A program made the translations under genes and the position numbers. The notes under the pieces are model-generated. The model did not search any database. It had not been told where the DNA came from and saw only the letters and a program-made list of their open reading frames with translations. A DNA stretch of 64,000 nt, taken from NCBI RefSeq assembly GCF_949987535.1, contig NC_080066.1:95127600-95191599 (forward strand), in the 5' to 3' direction. Numbering within the stretch: position 1 is the stretch's first letter; the number at the start of each line of letters is the position of its first letter. The stretch is from Balaenoptera acutorostrata (taxonomy: Eukaryota > Chordata > Mammalia > Artiodactyla > Balaenopteridae). Below are positions 1 to 11,080 of the stretch, piece by piece.

Positions 1-976
1 TTAAAAAAAAAAAGGAACAGATCCTCCCCGCTGACTGCTGTCCTCCCAGAGGCTGAGGTGCCTGATCGCACAACTCCAGGGTGCGCCATTCACAAGGGCT
101 GTGGAATGAATGACGTGCCCGGGTGCTGTGCAGTGGCTCTGATAAGAGTGGCCCAGGCGACCTCCACAGGCGCCTCTCTAGGAATCTGTACTCTCCTCTA
201 AGAGCTTGTTTATGCTCCCAGAGCAAATCAAAGAAGGCATCCAAGGGGCACCAAGGGAACTTGGCCACGGGATAAATAGAAACGTACAGATGATGTAGAT
301 GGAGTCGCAGAGAAATTCCATCTTGTTGCTGGCGGGGATTGGCAGAATACTGTCCAGATGAGTTTTTTCCCCCTGCAGAGTCTCTCCTCTAGCAGAAGTG
401 TCCTCCTCAACTCCAGGGCAGCCTTGGTTGGCACCAGCGTGCCTCCTTGTAGGAGAAGTAAGGGTTGAGCCCAGGAGGGAGAACACCAGAGGGTCTCTCG
501 GGACAAGTGGACCACAGCTGAGGGGAAGTGGGACAAGAAGCTCCCCCAGCAGGGCCTCCCAGGAGCCGTGGTCCTGGGGCAGGCAACAGCCAGGCTTCCT
601 GTCCCAAGACTGGCCCTGGAAGGTTCCGGAGGCCCTGGAAAGTGCAGGGCACAGGATCCTCCTCCATGAAAGGCTGCCTGGAGTCCCTCGATTTCATTAC
701 CACTGTCCTTAGTCTTATTTTCTTTTTGCCTGACAAAGGCTTAAAAAAGAAATAAGCTGCCACCTTTTTCGAATTCCCATGTTATAAAGTCTGTATTCAC
801 AAGGGAAAAACTAGAGAGAGTGGCTATTGGCTTCATTTATTTTGGCAGATGATTTACTTCCCTAACAAATTTATTTTTTCTCAAATCCCAAGCATACAGC
901 AGATGAGAGTGGAGAAGGAGCATTCAGGAAAGACTTTGTTTTTTGTTTTTTGGGGTTTTTTTGATGTGGACCATTT

Positions 977-1136
977 TTAAAGTCTTTATTGAATTTGTTA
1001 CAATACTGCTTCTGTTTTATGTTTTGGTTTTTTGGTCACGAGGCTTGTGGGATCTTAGCTCCCGGACCAGGGATTGAACCCACGCCCCCTGCATTAGAAG
1101 GCAAAGTCTTAACCACTGGACTGCCAGGGAAGTCCC
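977..1136 (-). repeat. CHR/Bov-tA-like tRNA-derived SINE, short form
   Basis: On the minus strand the element opens with 'gggacttccctggcagtcca', the tRNA-like head of cetartiodactyl SINEs. Box-B-like sequence around 'ggttcaatccctggtccggg' follows. The A-rich tail of the minus copy is the T-rich run near 977. It is moderately diverged from the other copies. Confidence 0.85.
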
Positions 1137-1309
1137 TCAGGAAAGATTTTGAATGGCAAGGTTCTTTATCTCAGAATTTAAAACTTGCTGAAAATAACCC
1201 ATGCTTTATATAATCGTGTTAATTGAATTCAGAATACATAGAAAAGTAATAGCAAATATTTATATGGCATTTACTATGTGTCTAAACTTTACTTGTAAAT
1301 TAGCTCTAA

Positions 1310-1490
1310 ATTCTTACAAAAACCCTGTGACATAGGTGCTACTATTATCCCCAACGTACAGAGGAGGAATTGATGCAGAGAGAGGTTCATTTAACTTCCA
1401 CAGGGCCACTTGGCTGATAAATGACAGTGCTGGGATTGGAACCCAGGCCATCTGGCTAGAGTCCTGCTAGTGAGTGCTGTACTGAGCTGC
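1310..1490 (-). repeat. MIR SINE
   Basis: Read on the + strand it has the reversed-MIR order: a 'ccctgtgacataggtgctac' block, then 'cccaacgtacagaggaggaa', then 'ggaacccaggccatctggct'. This is an old, diverged mammal-wide repeat. A second weaker copy with 'ccattttacagatgagaaaa' lies at about 1650-1760. Confidence 0.7.
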
Positions 1491-3290
1491 CCAATGGGAG
1501 GACGTTTGGACTGAGAATCACTGCCTATTGCCCTCTATCTAACATTTAAGGCTGTCCTCAATCTAGCCCGCCAACAATGATGATGAAGATGATAATGATT
1601 ATGTCCTAAATTATAGATTAATAATTTCACATACACCCTCTTTTCAGGGCTAATAAGACAGATGATACTAGGGCCATTTTACAGATGAGAAAACTGAGAG
1701 CAAAGAAGTAAAATGACTTGCCCAAGAAGATGCAGAGACAGGGCTAGAATTCAGGCTCCCTCTTCCCTTTTACCTATTGCCCTGCACCTCACGAAGCACC
1801 AGCGAAGAAGAGTTCCTATCCTTCTAGCCACCTGGTGGCCATGTATACCTGAAGCTCACATGTTAGGGATGTACCACCTGGAAATCGATAGCATACTTAA
1901 GAGTAAACAGCCTGCTTAAGTTGTATCTACACGGCAGTGCTGCCGTTTCACCCAGCACTAACACAAGGAAGAGGGTCAGTTAGCGTGGAGTGCTCAAATG
2001 TGTGTATGTAATTATAGCATCCCTGTGGGAACAGCAGCAGGCTTAGCTCTAAAGGCAGGCAGACTTCTTTCTACATAGCATACTTTCTGGGAATTAGGTC
2101 AAAATACAGTACTTAGTAGGGAGGAGAACTGGTTGTCCGCTGTGGAGAACTTCCACCGCCCACCCTACTGAGCAACCTGTCCCCCCTACCCGTACGGGAT
2201 AGGTCTCATTATTCTGCCCCTCCCATTACAGGGTGTGGGCTTGGGCATCTGCCCCCTGGGGCGTCTTTAAAAGAGTTTAGTACTTCACAAGATGGTACCA
2301 GCCTCGAAGCATTAAACAAACCAGTGGAGCTTAAGCCTCAATCTCTAAGGCTGGTTTCTAAGAAGGTAACGGGAGGTTTACAGTGCACTTCTGAGGAACG
2401 AAGACAAATTCCCAAAAAGACAGCTTTGAATGATAGAAACTGCATACCTGAACAATCGAAAAAGAAAAGGAGTTGAGTCTGGAACAAAGAGTTCTATGGA
2501 AAATACCTTAATGCGACATTCTGAGACTCCACCGTGCTGCTCTACTTTCTAGAGGAATCCCACAGGCAAGCCTGTCTCGGAGTTGCTCCATGGGAATGTG
2601 GTTATTGAGGTTCCAAAGGCTGTTGTCAGGAGGCAGTTCCACCTCACAGAGGGGAGGGACAACCCAGCAGCACACTGAGGGCACAAGCCCTGGGGGACAC
2701 CAGCGTGTTTTGGTCAGTTCAAGAAATGTCAGGAGTTGGCCTCTGACACTTCCCCCTGCAGCCTGCATTTGGATCGGATGTTAAATTTTTCCCTCAATCT
2801 ACTTTTCTGAAAATGGTAATCTTTTTTTTTAATCCAGATAGCTACAGACATCATTTTCAGTTTAGGATCCACAATTTAGGATTAAATAGTAGACTTCCAC
2901 AGAAGAAATTATTAATCTCATTTACTTCTCTGTTTCTCTTTGAAAAATAACTTTAATTGCTGGCCGTAGGGCTTGAAATTTTGAAACTTCCTTTTGAGCT
3001 GAAGGAATCTAAACAGTACTTCCAATGCTCCTGTCATTTTAGCCAGGCCTGATGGTGGTGATGGTGTGATAAAAACAAACCAATGAAAACAACAACACAA
3101 AAAAACTCCACTGTCTTAAATTTGCATAATGATTTAGCAATAATAGACTATATATATGTATTTTTGGACTTATACTCTATTCGTTACCTCTATGTTTGTA
3201 ACTGAATGAGGCTTCATTCAATAGACTTTTTTTAGACTGTGAATATTACATAGTCACTTAGTACCATTGGGATTTTTTAAAGAACTGATT

Positions 3291-3598
3291 TTTTTTTCTT
3301 TAATTATTTTTATTTTTATTTATTTATTTATTTATGGCTGTGTTGGGTCTTCGTTTCTGTGCGAGGGCTTTCTCTAGTTGCGGTAAGCGGGGGCCACTCT
3401 TCATCGCGGTGCGCGGGCCTCTCACTATCGCGGCCTCTCTTGTTGCAGAGCACAGGCTCCAGACGCGCAGGCTCAGTAATTGTGGCTCACGGGCCTAGTT
3501 GCTCCGCGGCATATGGGATCCTCCCAGACCAGGGCTCGAACCCGTGTCCCCTGCACTGGCAGGCAGATTCTCAACCACTGCGCCACCAGGGAAGCCCC
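3291..3598 (-). repeat. CHR-type SINE, short subfamily
   Basis: Complete minus-strand element: T-rich tail with (ttta)n, body 'ggctgtgttgggtcttcgtt', and tRNA head at the right end ('accagggaagcccc'). It is flanked by a clean target-site duplication, taaagaactgatt, at 3278-3290 and 3599-3611. It belongs to the form that lacks one of the repeated 'cagtagttgtggc' blocks. Confidence 0.95.
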
Positions 3599-4569
3599 TA
3601 AAGAACTGATTTAATGCAAGTAAACAGCATCGGTCCACACACATGCTGGCTCCACCAGATAATTTAGCCGCAGAAATTAAGGAAAAATAGGCTCTTGCCA
3701 AGAATCACTCTTGATTCACTAGCAAAACTAATTTTTTTTTTTTAAACATGAGAGATTAACTGGTTAGGGGTGGAGGGTGGTTTGTTTTGGGTTTTGTGGT
3801 GTGCTTATCCATAATAAACTCCCTGAAGCCCTTCCCGTTAATCTTTAACCTCAGGATTTGTGGTGGCTCCTGGATCATCAAGCCATTGTTCTTTGTTGGC
3901 AGCTGCCTGCACAGCCCTGGTCCTGTCATCCCAGAAAACCAGCTTTTTCCCCTGTGGTGGCTGGGAGAGGGAGGTTTGATTTAGAAAAGTCTATGTTTAG
4001 GTCGAACTGCATGGAATTGCCAATATTCAACCATCTTTTTGCTTGTAAAAGTGGTAGTTCCAATTAAGACTCAGTCTAAGGGATAACCATGGACTTTTCA
4101 TAGTCTGGATGTGAAATTAAATTCCTGTTGGGCAGTAGAAGTTTAGATCAGGTCTTTGTGGTAGGACCATGTAATAACAATTGGTTATTACAGGTTAGTT
4201 GTCAAAGTTTTTTTGCATATTGGGTGCTATTCATTCTGCCAATTTAGGAAGTCGTGTAATCTCTCTGATCTTACTCTTATCAGTAAAGTGAACTGGGGCA
4301 AAAACAGCTCCATACTCTCTTCCATTGTAAGCTTAGGTTTATTTGAACCTAAAGACACCCTGGGAGTCCTCAGGCTGGTAGAATTGCTCAGAGACCTGAC
4401 CAAGGCCAAGAGGTGAGTGAGAAGGAAGATGGCCACCACCAATGGATTGAGAGCAGGCCACACAGAGGGGCCTCTTTGGTGGGGAATTCCAGGGCTATGG
4501 CATGTCACTCCTTTATTTTAGGATGTTGCCTTCTGTTGATAAGGATAAACAGCGGTGATTCAAATGCAT

Positions 4570-4720
4570 GAAATGGCAGTAGCAGCCTAACAGTTAAGAG
4601 CCCGACTGGGGTCAGAACTGCCAGGTTTGCATCCAGCTCCATCACCTCCCAGCTATGTGACTTGGCAAGTTATGGCATGTGACCCTTCTGTGCCCTTGTT
4701 GGGGAGGAAGAGATTTTCCT
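4570..4720 (+). repeat. MIR SINE
   Basis: The order is as in MIR: 'aacagttaagagcccgact' (tRNA-like head), 'ccaggtttgcatccagctcc', then 'agctatgtgacttggcaagt'. It is diverged and truncated at its 3' end. A MIR tail-like piece ('cagtgcctggcacacagtaa') also occurs at about 5335-5400. Confidence 0.7.
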
Positions 4721-6270
4721 CTACCCTTCTAGGTTCTTCTGGCTGGTCCAAGAGTTAAGTTGACATGAGCCAGATTACCAGGAGAAAATCAAACAAAAAT
4801 TTAATTACGTGTATACATGGGAGAGATCCAGGAAAACCGAGTAACTAACTCCCCCAGACGGCTGAAGCCCTCACCTTAAATACCATCTTCAGTTAAAGAC
4901 AAAAGAGGATGTTGGGGGTAGTGGTTTGGAACCTGTAAGGGGAAGAAGGCAGTTGACACAGAGCTGGAAAATAATGTTCGGTAAACAAATGTTCGCTGGG
5001 CCATGCAGAGACAATGGGACACAGAGAGGAGTTTTAACAAACGGACTTTGCGAGGTTCCCCCCATATACGCAGCTAGTTCATACTGTGTTTATCTCTGGT
5101 GACAGCTCCCTTCCTGGAACAGGTCCTCTGTCTACATTCCTTAGGCAGTGAGAGGGGAGGTCAAAGAGTCTTCCTGAGTCTTTCTGGGCCTTAAAAATAA
5201 TCAGCCTAAATTAATCCTCGTGCCAATGAGACACATTTTCGGGGTGGCCAGATTTGCTCCCCTCCACCCCAGTCTCATCCTTTGTAGAATGGAGGTGCAC
5301 AGCCCCACTGCTGAAGGTTGTGGCCATGATTGAGTGTGTTAATGGAAAGTGCTTAGGACAGTGCCTGGCACACAGTAAGTGGTCAGTGGATGCTTGTGCC
5401 ATTTGATTATTGCTGCAAACTACTGGGTATCACTGCACTGGAGATCACATCACTATTAAGCTACTGCCTGGCTCTTTTAAAATATTGATCATTGAATTGG
5501 AATGTTAGTGTTTGGAGGTGATTTTAGGAACTGAAATCCCCTTACCTCCTTGTCTTACTGTGCCGCAGGACTTCTAGCCACCGGCCTGAGACCTTATAGC
5601 CCATACCATTCCTTTACTCACCCCCTCTCTGCTACCCCTAAGCCTTCCTTGGTTGTGGGGTGACGGGGAATTCGGGTCCAATGTAGGGTTCGATCCCCTC
5701 CTCCTCTCCTTTTATCAAAAATAAAATATATCAAGCCAGCCCTGGGTGAGGGACATATTTCATAAAGCTTACGTGAGGCTCCTGGGCTTAACTGGCACAT
5801 GTGCGTATTTCACGTGAAATGTAGAAGGCAATGCATGGGTACACTTTATGCTTGTTAGTCCCTCTGAAAGAAGTAGGAAATCCATCTTGGGACAGCAAAT
5901 CTGTGCTTGGAAACATTGCAGCAGTCATATCAGTGGGAAAGGCCTGACCCAAGGCTGACTGTGTTATATCCGATAAATAACCCACTTTTCACCTTCCTTT
6001 CATGGAACATCAAAGGAAGACAAGATTGCTCTAACAGCATTGCATTAGGGTTTTTTCTGATTATAGTACAACCATTTAAGAAAACACATGTGTGGTTCTA
6101 ACCCCTAGAGTGTGGGCCATGCCCCCACACAGGGGTCTGAAAGCTGACTGTGCCCTGTGCTCCTTTGCCCACCTCCCCACCTCCCCCACACACATGCTGG
6201 GCAGGCTGTGCAAAGTCCAGCTCTGCACATACAACCCCTGTCACCCTCTCTCAGGGTGCCCCTGGAGAAC

Positions 6271-6564
6271 TCCCCTCCCCTCCCCCTCCCCTCCTCCCCC
6301 CTCCCCTCCCCTCCTCCCCCTCCCCCTCCTCCCCTCCTCCTCTCCCCCTCCCCTCCTCCCCCTCCTCCCCCTCCCCTCCCCTCCTCCCCCTCCCCGCCCC
6401 TCCCCCTCCTCCCCTCCTCCTCTCCCCCCTCCCCTCCTCCCCCTCCCCCTCCTCACCTCCCCTCCCATCCCCCTCCTCACCTCCCCCTCCTCCCCCACTC
6501 CTTCCCCCTCCCCCATCCTCCTTCCCCTCCCTCTTCTTTTCTCCCCCCTCCCCTCCCCCCTTTT
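6271..6564. repeat. Pyrimidine-rich low-complexity tract (CCCCTCC-like)
   Basis: About 290 bases are almost only C and T on the + strand, built from irregular CCCCTCC, CTCCTCCC and CCCCCTCC units, with one G and a few A interruptions. Long frames here read as Pro/Ser/Leu repeats because of composition and are not genes. The minus strand consists of repeated GGGGAGG, which could form G-quadruplex or triplex structures (inference). Confidence 0.95.
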
Positions 6565-7480
6565 GTCTGCAGTCATCCCTCCTGGCCCTGGGCCTGCTTC
6601 CTGTATGTTGCGTGGCGCTGTCACCACATCAGACCATCTTGTTTTGTGGCTCACACATTTTGTCTCTGCTGTCACGTCAGGAGGCATGGGAGTTGTTGAA
6701 ACCTTGTCTCTTTGTACGGAGGGAGTGGATGGTTTCTAAATTTTGAATCCCTCTGTTAACTTCACATTAGAATCCAGGGGTTCTGTGTTTTGGAAAAATT
6801 GGTATCAAGTGTGAGCTTGTGGTTCTGGAAAAAGGTCTGCCTCTCACAGGAATACTTTATGTGAAAAAGTTTCACATATGTGCAGTTTTCTCAGCATTGC
6901 CAGATGTCTTGAGCCGTCTGATAAAAAGGATGGGACTATGATAAGAGACCGAATTACCACAGGAAATGCAGTCCACCACAGATGTGCTCAGAACTCTGTT
7001 CCTACCCCAGTTCTAGAGACTTGAATATGGCGTTTTTTGCTCTGTGAACTTACAGAGAATGTGTAGTGACCCCGGTGCACTTTATTCTCACAGATCTGCT
7101 ATCTGAGTGTTGGGCAGTGAGGTTTATAAAGGTGGAGGGGCAGGAGAAAATCAGAAATGAGGGGCTTCTCATAAATTAACTTGACCCCTTATTTTTAATG
7201 TTATGAGGTTTTTAACTTTACAGGTTGAGTTCTACTCACCTGACATCAGAAATTTCAGGCTGCAGTCCCCAGCCAGCCACGCATTAGCGGCATGGCCTCG
7301 CATGTCGTAACTGCTCTGTGCTTCAACTTTTCCAGCTGCAAAATGATCATAGTTATCATTCCTACATCTTCCTGGGCTGACTTGAAAATGTGGGAAACAA
7401 TGTCTGAGAAACTTGTCCCAAGCACCTTCAGTGAAAGTTCATTTGCAATGTCAGTAATTGCACGTCTCTCTCAGGGCTGC

Positions 7481-7520
7481 CCACGCATGCCCATGCCTGC
7501 CCACGCCTGCCCACGCCTGC
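7481..7520. repeat. Short tandem repeat, 10-bp unit x4
   Basis: Four consecutive decamers, ccacgcatgc, ccatgcctgc, ccacgcctgc and ccacgcctgc, form a small minisatellite-like block. It lies in intron sequence. Confidence 0.8.
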
Positions 7521-7859
7521 CCGGGGGCTGTGCTGTCCACGTGTGCGCTGTGAGGGCCGGGCAGGCCTCCCTCTCCTGCATTCCCAGCATATTTACTTTC
7601 TGAGTAATCCCACCTTTTCCACTGAATGGAAGAACTGAGCTTTCCCCAAGGATTTTCAAGCCTTCTGCCCACACAGATACCAAAGCTAGCCATTTACAAT
7701 ATAGGAGAAGGAGAGACACTCTAGTTTCTGCCTTAAAACATACACAGTGCCTAACGGAGATCCCCCCAGGTTGCCTGGGGTGGAAGTAACAAAGCATTTC
7801 CCTCTGGTCCTCTAGCGTTACACCGTGTTAAAGCTAAAAGAACCTCGCCAGCCCCTGGT

Positions 7860-8010
7860 CCAAGTGTCTCCATTGACACATGAGAAAACTGAGGCCCAGA
7901 ATGGGGAAGCCCTTGCCCAGGGTCCCAGGCAAGTCATTGGCAAAGGATGAGCTGAACCTGAACCCAGGTCTGCTGACACACAGGCCGCAATTTTCCTGCC
8001 ACTTCACTCT
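7860..8010 (-). repeat. MIR SINE
   Basis: The + strand shows 'catgagaaaactgaggccca', then 'cttgcccagggtcccaggca', then 'gaacctgaacccaggtctgc'. This is the reversed MIR order, moderately diverged. Confidence 0.7.
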
Positions 8011-8439
8011 GCTTCCAAGGCCAACACCAGGGCAGCCGACTGGAACCACAGAAGAGGGATGGGGATGAGAAGGAGGAGGTGGTATCGGGAAGGTGATGGA
8101 CAAGGAAGGAGGCTGGGAGATGCTTGGCCAGGGCCCTGCCCACCCCTGCCCCTTCGTCTACTCTTAGGGCACCGAAGCACCTGGAGGATTTGGGGTGTTG
8201 CCCGCAGGTGCTTGCCCCACCCTGAGCCTGGAACCATAGCATGTCCCTGGGGCATCAGGCAGTGAAAACAGGCCCTAGCACCTCTGCTGTCACATTTGGG
8301 AGTGAGCAGGGGCTGGACAGAGCTTGGGATACTCCAGCCCAGTGGGGCAGTGACCCTGAAGGAAGCATGGGATTCCCGGGGAGGAAAAGCCTGGGACGTT
8401 TGTCTAAGGAGCAGGATAGAGGAGGGGTGGGTGGGGCTG

Positions 8440-8600
8440 GTGGCCTTTGGAGTCACACCGACCTGGGTTTAAAGCTTAGCTCTGAGTGACCCTGAGCAAG
8501 TTACGTAACCTCCCGGAGGTAAATGGTAATGTCTTCCTCATGAGATTAATATGAGGAACAAATGAGATGATGTTTGTAAAATACCTGTGTTCAATAAACG
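8440..8600 (+). repeat. MIR SINE
   Basis: 'ttggagtcacaccgacctgg' is followed by 'gagtgaccctgagcaagtta', then 'aaatgagatgatgtttgtaa' and 'caataaacgttagct'. This is nearly the full order of the MIR consensus. It sits about 240 bases before the EHD4 exon. Confidence 0.8.
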
Positions 8601-8837
8601 TTAGCTAAAATAAAATTAACAGTAAGGGATCTGGTGGTAGGGAGCAGCCGGTGCCAGGCCACCCTCCGATAGCTGCCCTGTGGACCAGCATCTAGTCTCC
8701 AGCGGAGGTGCCATCAATCTCCTCCAAGCCCCCGCTTTTCAGAAGATGTCAGTAGCCAGGAGAGGCCAAGGAGCTCCGAGGACAGAGCACTCTGCAACGT
8801 GCAGGTTCTGATCCCACCTTTGATCCCTTTCTTCCAG

Positions 8838-8935
8838 ATTCATGTGCTCCCAGCTGCCCAATCAGGTCCTGAAGAGCATCAGCGTCATCGACAGCCCCGG
8901 CATCCTGTCTGGGGAGAAGCAGCGCATCAGCCGAG
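8838..8935 (+). CDS. EHD4: EHD4 coding exon (about residues 138-171), first visible
   Basis: This exon encodes the G3 region of the dynamin-like G domain of EH domain-containing protein 4, a membrane-bound ATPase that tubulates and severs endosomal membranes. The acceptor is 'cttccag' and the donor is 'ccgag|gtcagt'. It begins with the last base of an Arg codon, then reads FMCSQLPNQVLKSISVIDSP and continues GILSGEKQRISR. 'DSPG' is the G3 motif, where EHD1, as I recall it, has DTPG. It ends one base into a Gly codon completed by the next exon. EHD4 rather than EHD1, EHD2 or EHD3 is supported by the downstream EF-hand and C-terminal tail, and by SPTBN5 lying next door. Upstream exons with the P-loop and N-terminal segment are outside the window. 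Confidence 0.95.
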
Positions 8936-9400
8936 GTCAGTGCCCACCCTGCCCTTCCGTGCCCCCCACTCCCCACCCGGGGCTGGCTGAGTCTTTCTCT
9001 GATGTTGGCAGAGGATTTCTGCCCCTGTTGTATTCTATCCATCCTCCAGGGCACCCCCAGCATCCCTGGGCAGCCCCAGGGTCCAGAGCTGAAGAGGTCC
9101 CAGGAAATAACCAGGAAGTCATATGGTCAAAGGTTCTGCTCTTTCAACTGAGGAACTTTCTGGAGCCTTAGCCATAACCTCTTAATTCCTTTAAACACTG
9201 TCATGTAATACTAGTACCCACCTCACATAAATCTTCAGACTTTAAGAGGGGACCACTTGCTGACCACTCACTTGGACACATGACAAAAAATAAAGAAGGC
9301 CAGCTAGTGACAGCAAGGGAGAGAGCCCTCCCAGCTGCTCTTCCTCCCTCCACCATTGCCGTGTATTCCACCCCAGTCACCTCTGCAGAAGCCTTCTATT

Positions 9401-9693
9401 TTTTTTTAATTAATTAATTAATTTATTTTTTGGCTGTGTTGGGTCTTCGTTTCTGTACGAGGGCTTTCTCTAGTTGCGGCGAGCGGGGGCCACTCTTCAT
9501 CGCGGTGCGCAGGCCTCTCACTGTCGCAGCCTCTCTTGTTGCGGAGCACACGCTCCAGACGCGCAGGCTCAGTAGTAGTGGCTCACGGGCCTAGTTGCTC
9601 CGCGGCATGTGGGATCTTCCCAGACCAGGGCTTGAACCCTTGTCCCCTGCATTGGCAAGCAGATTCTCAACCACTGTGCCACCAGGGAAGCCC
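9401..9693 (-). repeat. CHR-type SINE, short subfamily
   Basis: Minus-strand copy with a (taat)n/T-rich tail at left and the tRNA head 'accagggaagccc' at right. The target-site duplication gccttctatt occurs at 9391-9400 and 9698-9707. It is about 460 bases downstream of the exon donor. Confidence 0.93.
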
Positions 9694-9713
9694 AGCAGCC
9701 TTCTATTGAGTGA

Positions 9714-9850
9714 GCCTTTATTGCTATCTGCTTGGTGCCAGACACTGTACTGCACACTGGGGATGCAGAAAGAACAGGTGCAGTTTCTTCCCTGGAGGAG
9801 CTTGTGTTCTAACAAGGAAGATGGACATTAGTTTCGTTATCACAGAAATA
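9714..9850. repeat. L2-like ancient repeat fragment
   Basis: Words such as 'ttggtgccagacactgtact' and 'ggaggagcttgtgttctaac' match the common L2-type tail pattern of mammals. The match is by pattern recall and the edges are uncertain. Confidence 0.5.
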
Positions 9851-10799
9851 AATAGAGAACAAGAGCTGGGATACTCACTCTTCGATGGGGACTGTCTATC
9901 AGAGTGTAAGGAGGATATCTGGCCTTGGCGTGTTGGGAAGAGCTCTCCAGAGGAAGAGACATTGGAGCCGGAATCTGGAGGATGAATAGGAATTACCTAA
10001 GGGAAGCTCTGGGGTGGGAAAGGAGAGACAATAAGGCGCTCAGAGGAGATTTGTGGAGAACGGAAAACACTTGTGAAGAACAGTGACGTCTGGGCTTCTT
10101 CAGCCTTCACAACACAAGGCTGAGGCAGTACTGTTTCCAGACCCGTGCACTGTGGTTAAACAGATGGGCCTGCGGTCTCCCCCCACCTTCCCGGTAAAGG
10201 GGCTATCGGGAGCAGACCAGAGGACTGTTTACTTACAGAGAGGAAATTCCTGACAGGGAGGGCACTAGGATGGATTCCTGTGGTCCCAGAGGCAGGTCAA
10301 GTTCCCTCGCCCTGGCCCTTGAAACAGAGGACAGTTCCTGGAGGCTTTGCTGGGAGGGAGAGGCTGGAGTGGATGCGTTGCTGCTGTTACTTCTCACTGG
10401 TAACTCTTTACAGCCCGTGAACAGGAGCAGTGGGATTATGGCCAGCCAGTGAACTGCCCCACTCCCGAAGCTGAAGAACGTTACACAGGCCCTGGGACAC
10501 ACCTGGGAGCTAGAAAGCAAGGGTCCCGTGACAGGGTTAAAGAAAGGGCTCCCCATGTCTATAAGCCCTCTCTTCTCATGCCGTTTGAGAAATGCTGATT
10601 TTGCAGCCTCCGACTGCCTTGCTGTGCCTTCACCCATTCATTCAGGGACTTAGTGGGCCTCCCTGAGGCCTCCAAGAACATTGCACTTGTAGAAAAAGCC
10701 ACAAATAACAGTTGTTAATGGTTTTCTCCAGCTCCTTAGTGACTTTTTCTTCTGCATATACAAACATACCTTTTTTAACAGAAATGTGATTGCCATGCA

Positions 10800-11080
10800 C
10801 ATTTGCTACAACTTGATTTTTCGCCATAACAGCTATCGCGGATCATTCTATGCCAGTATATTTAAATTACTTTATTCCTTTTGACAGCTGCTTAGGTTCT
10901 ATCAAAGGGACATAATGTCATTTATTTAACTGATTTGTGGATGTCGTGTGGTTAATAATTTTTCCCTCTTGCAGACAGCACTCCAGAGAGACATCTTTTT
11001 TGTATCTTTACACCTCGGTGCCAATAGATTTTTTTAAAAAACCAATTTAGGACCATTAATTTGGCCCCATTAAACATTGC
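10800..11080. repeat. Possible old L1/HAL1-like fragment
   Basis: AT-rich sequence with 'tatgccagtatatttaaatt', 'gtggttaataatttttccct' and 'gtgccaatagatttttttaa' resembles old LINE sequence. There is no intact reading frame. The family assignment is weak. Confidence 0.3.

Larger units (their letters stand above)
1..8837 (+). other. EHD4: EHD4 intron (3' part), upstream of first visible exon
   Basis: This stretch precedes the first recognisable EHD4 exon and ends in the acceptor 'cttccag'. It has no open frame with protein-like composition apart from simple-sequence frames. It holds SINEs at 977-1136 and 3291-3598, MIR pieces near 1310, 1650, 4570, 5300, 7860 and 8440, and the pyrimidine tract at 6271-6564. 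The segments 1-970, 1800-3270, 3610-4560, 5410-6260 and 6570-7850 contain nothing I recognise. Calling it intron is an inference from the exon that follows. Confidence 0.85.

Noticed and set aside
3359..3601. Recurring small frames (MRGLSLVAVSGGHSSS...-type) at several places in the window
   Set aside because: They are translations of CHR SINE bodies, repeated wherever the SINE occurs; not genes.
6092..6746. Long Pro/Ser-rich frames of 180-215 codons in all three + frames, and a Gly/Arg-rich frame on the minus strand
   Set aside because: They are produced by the C/T-only tract; all frames are open because such sequence has almost no stop codons. No start context, splice sites or domain.
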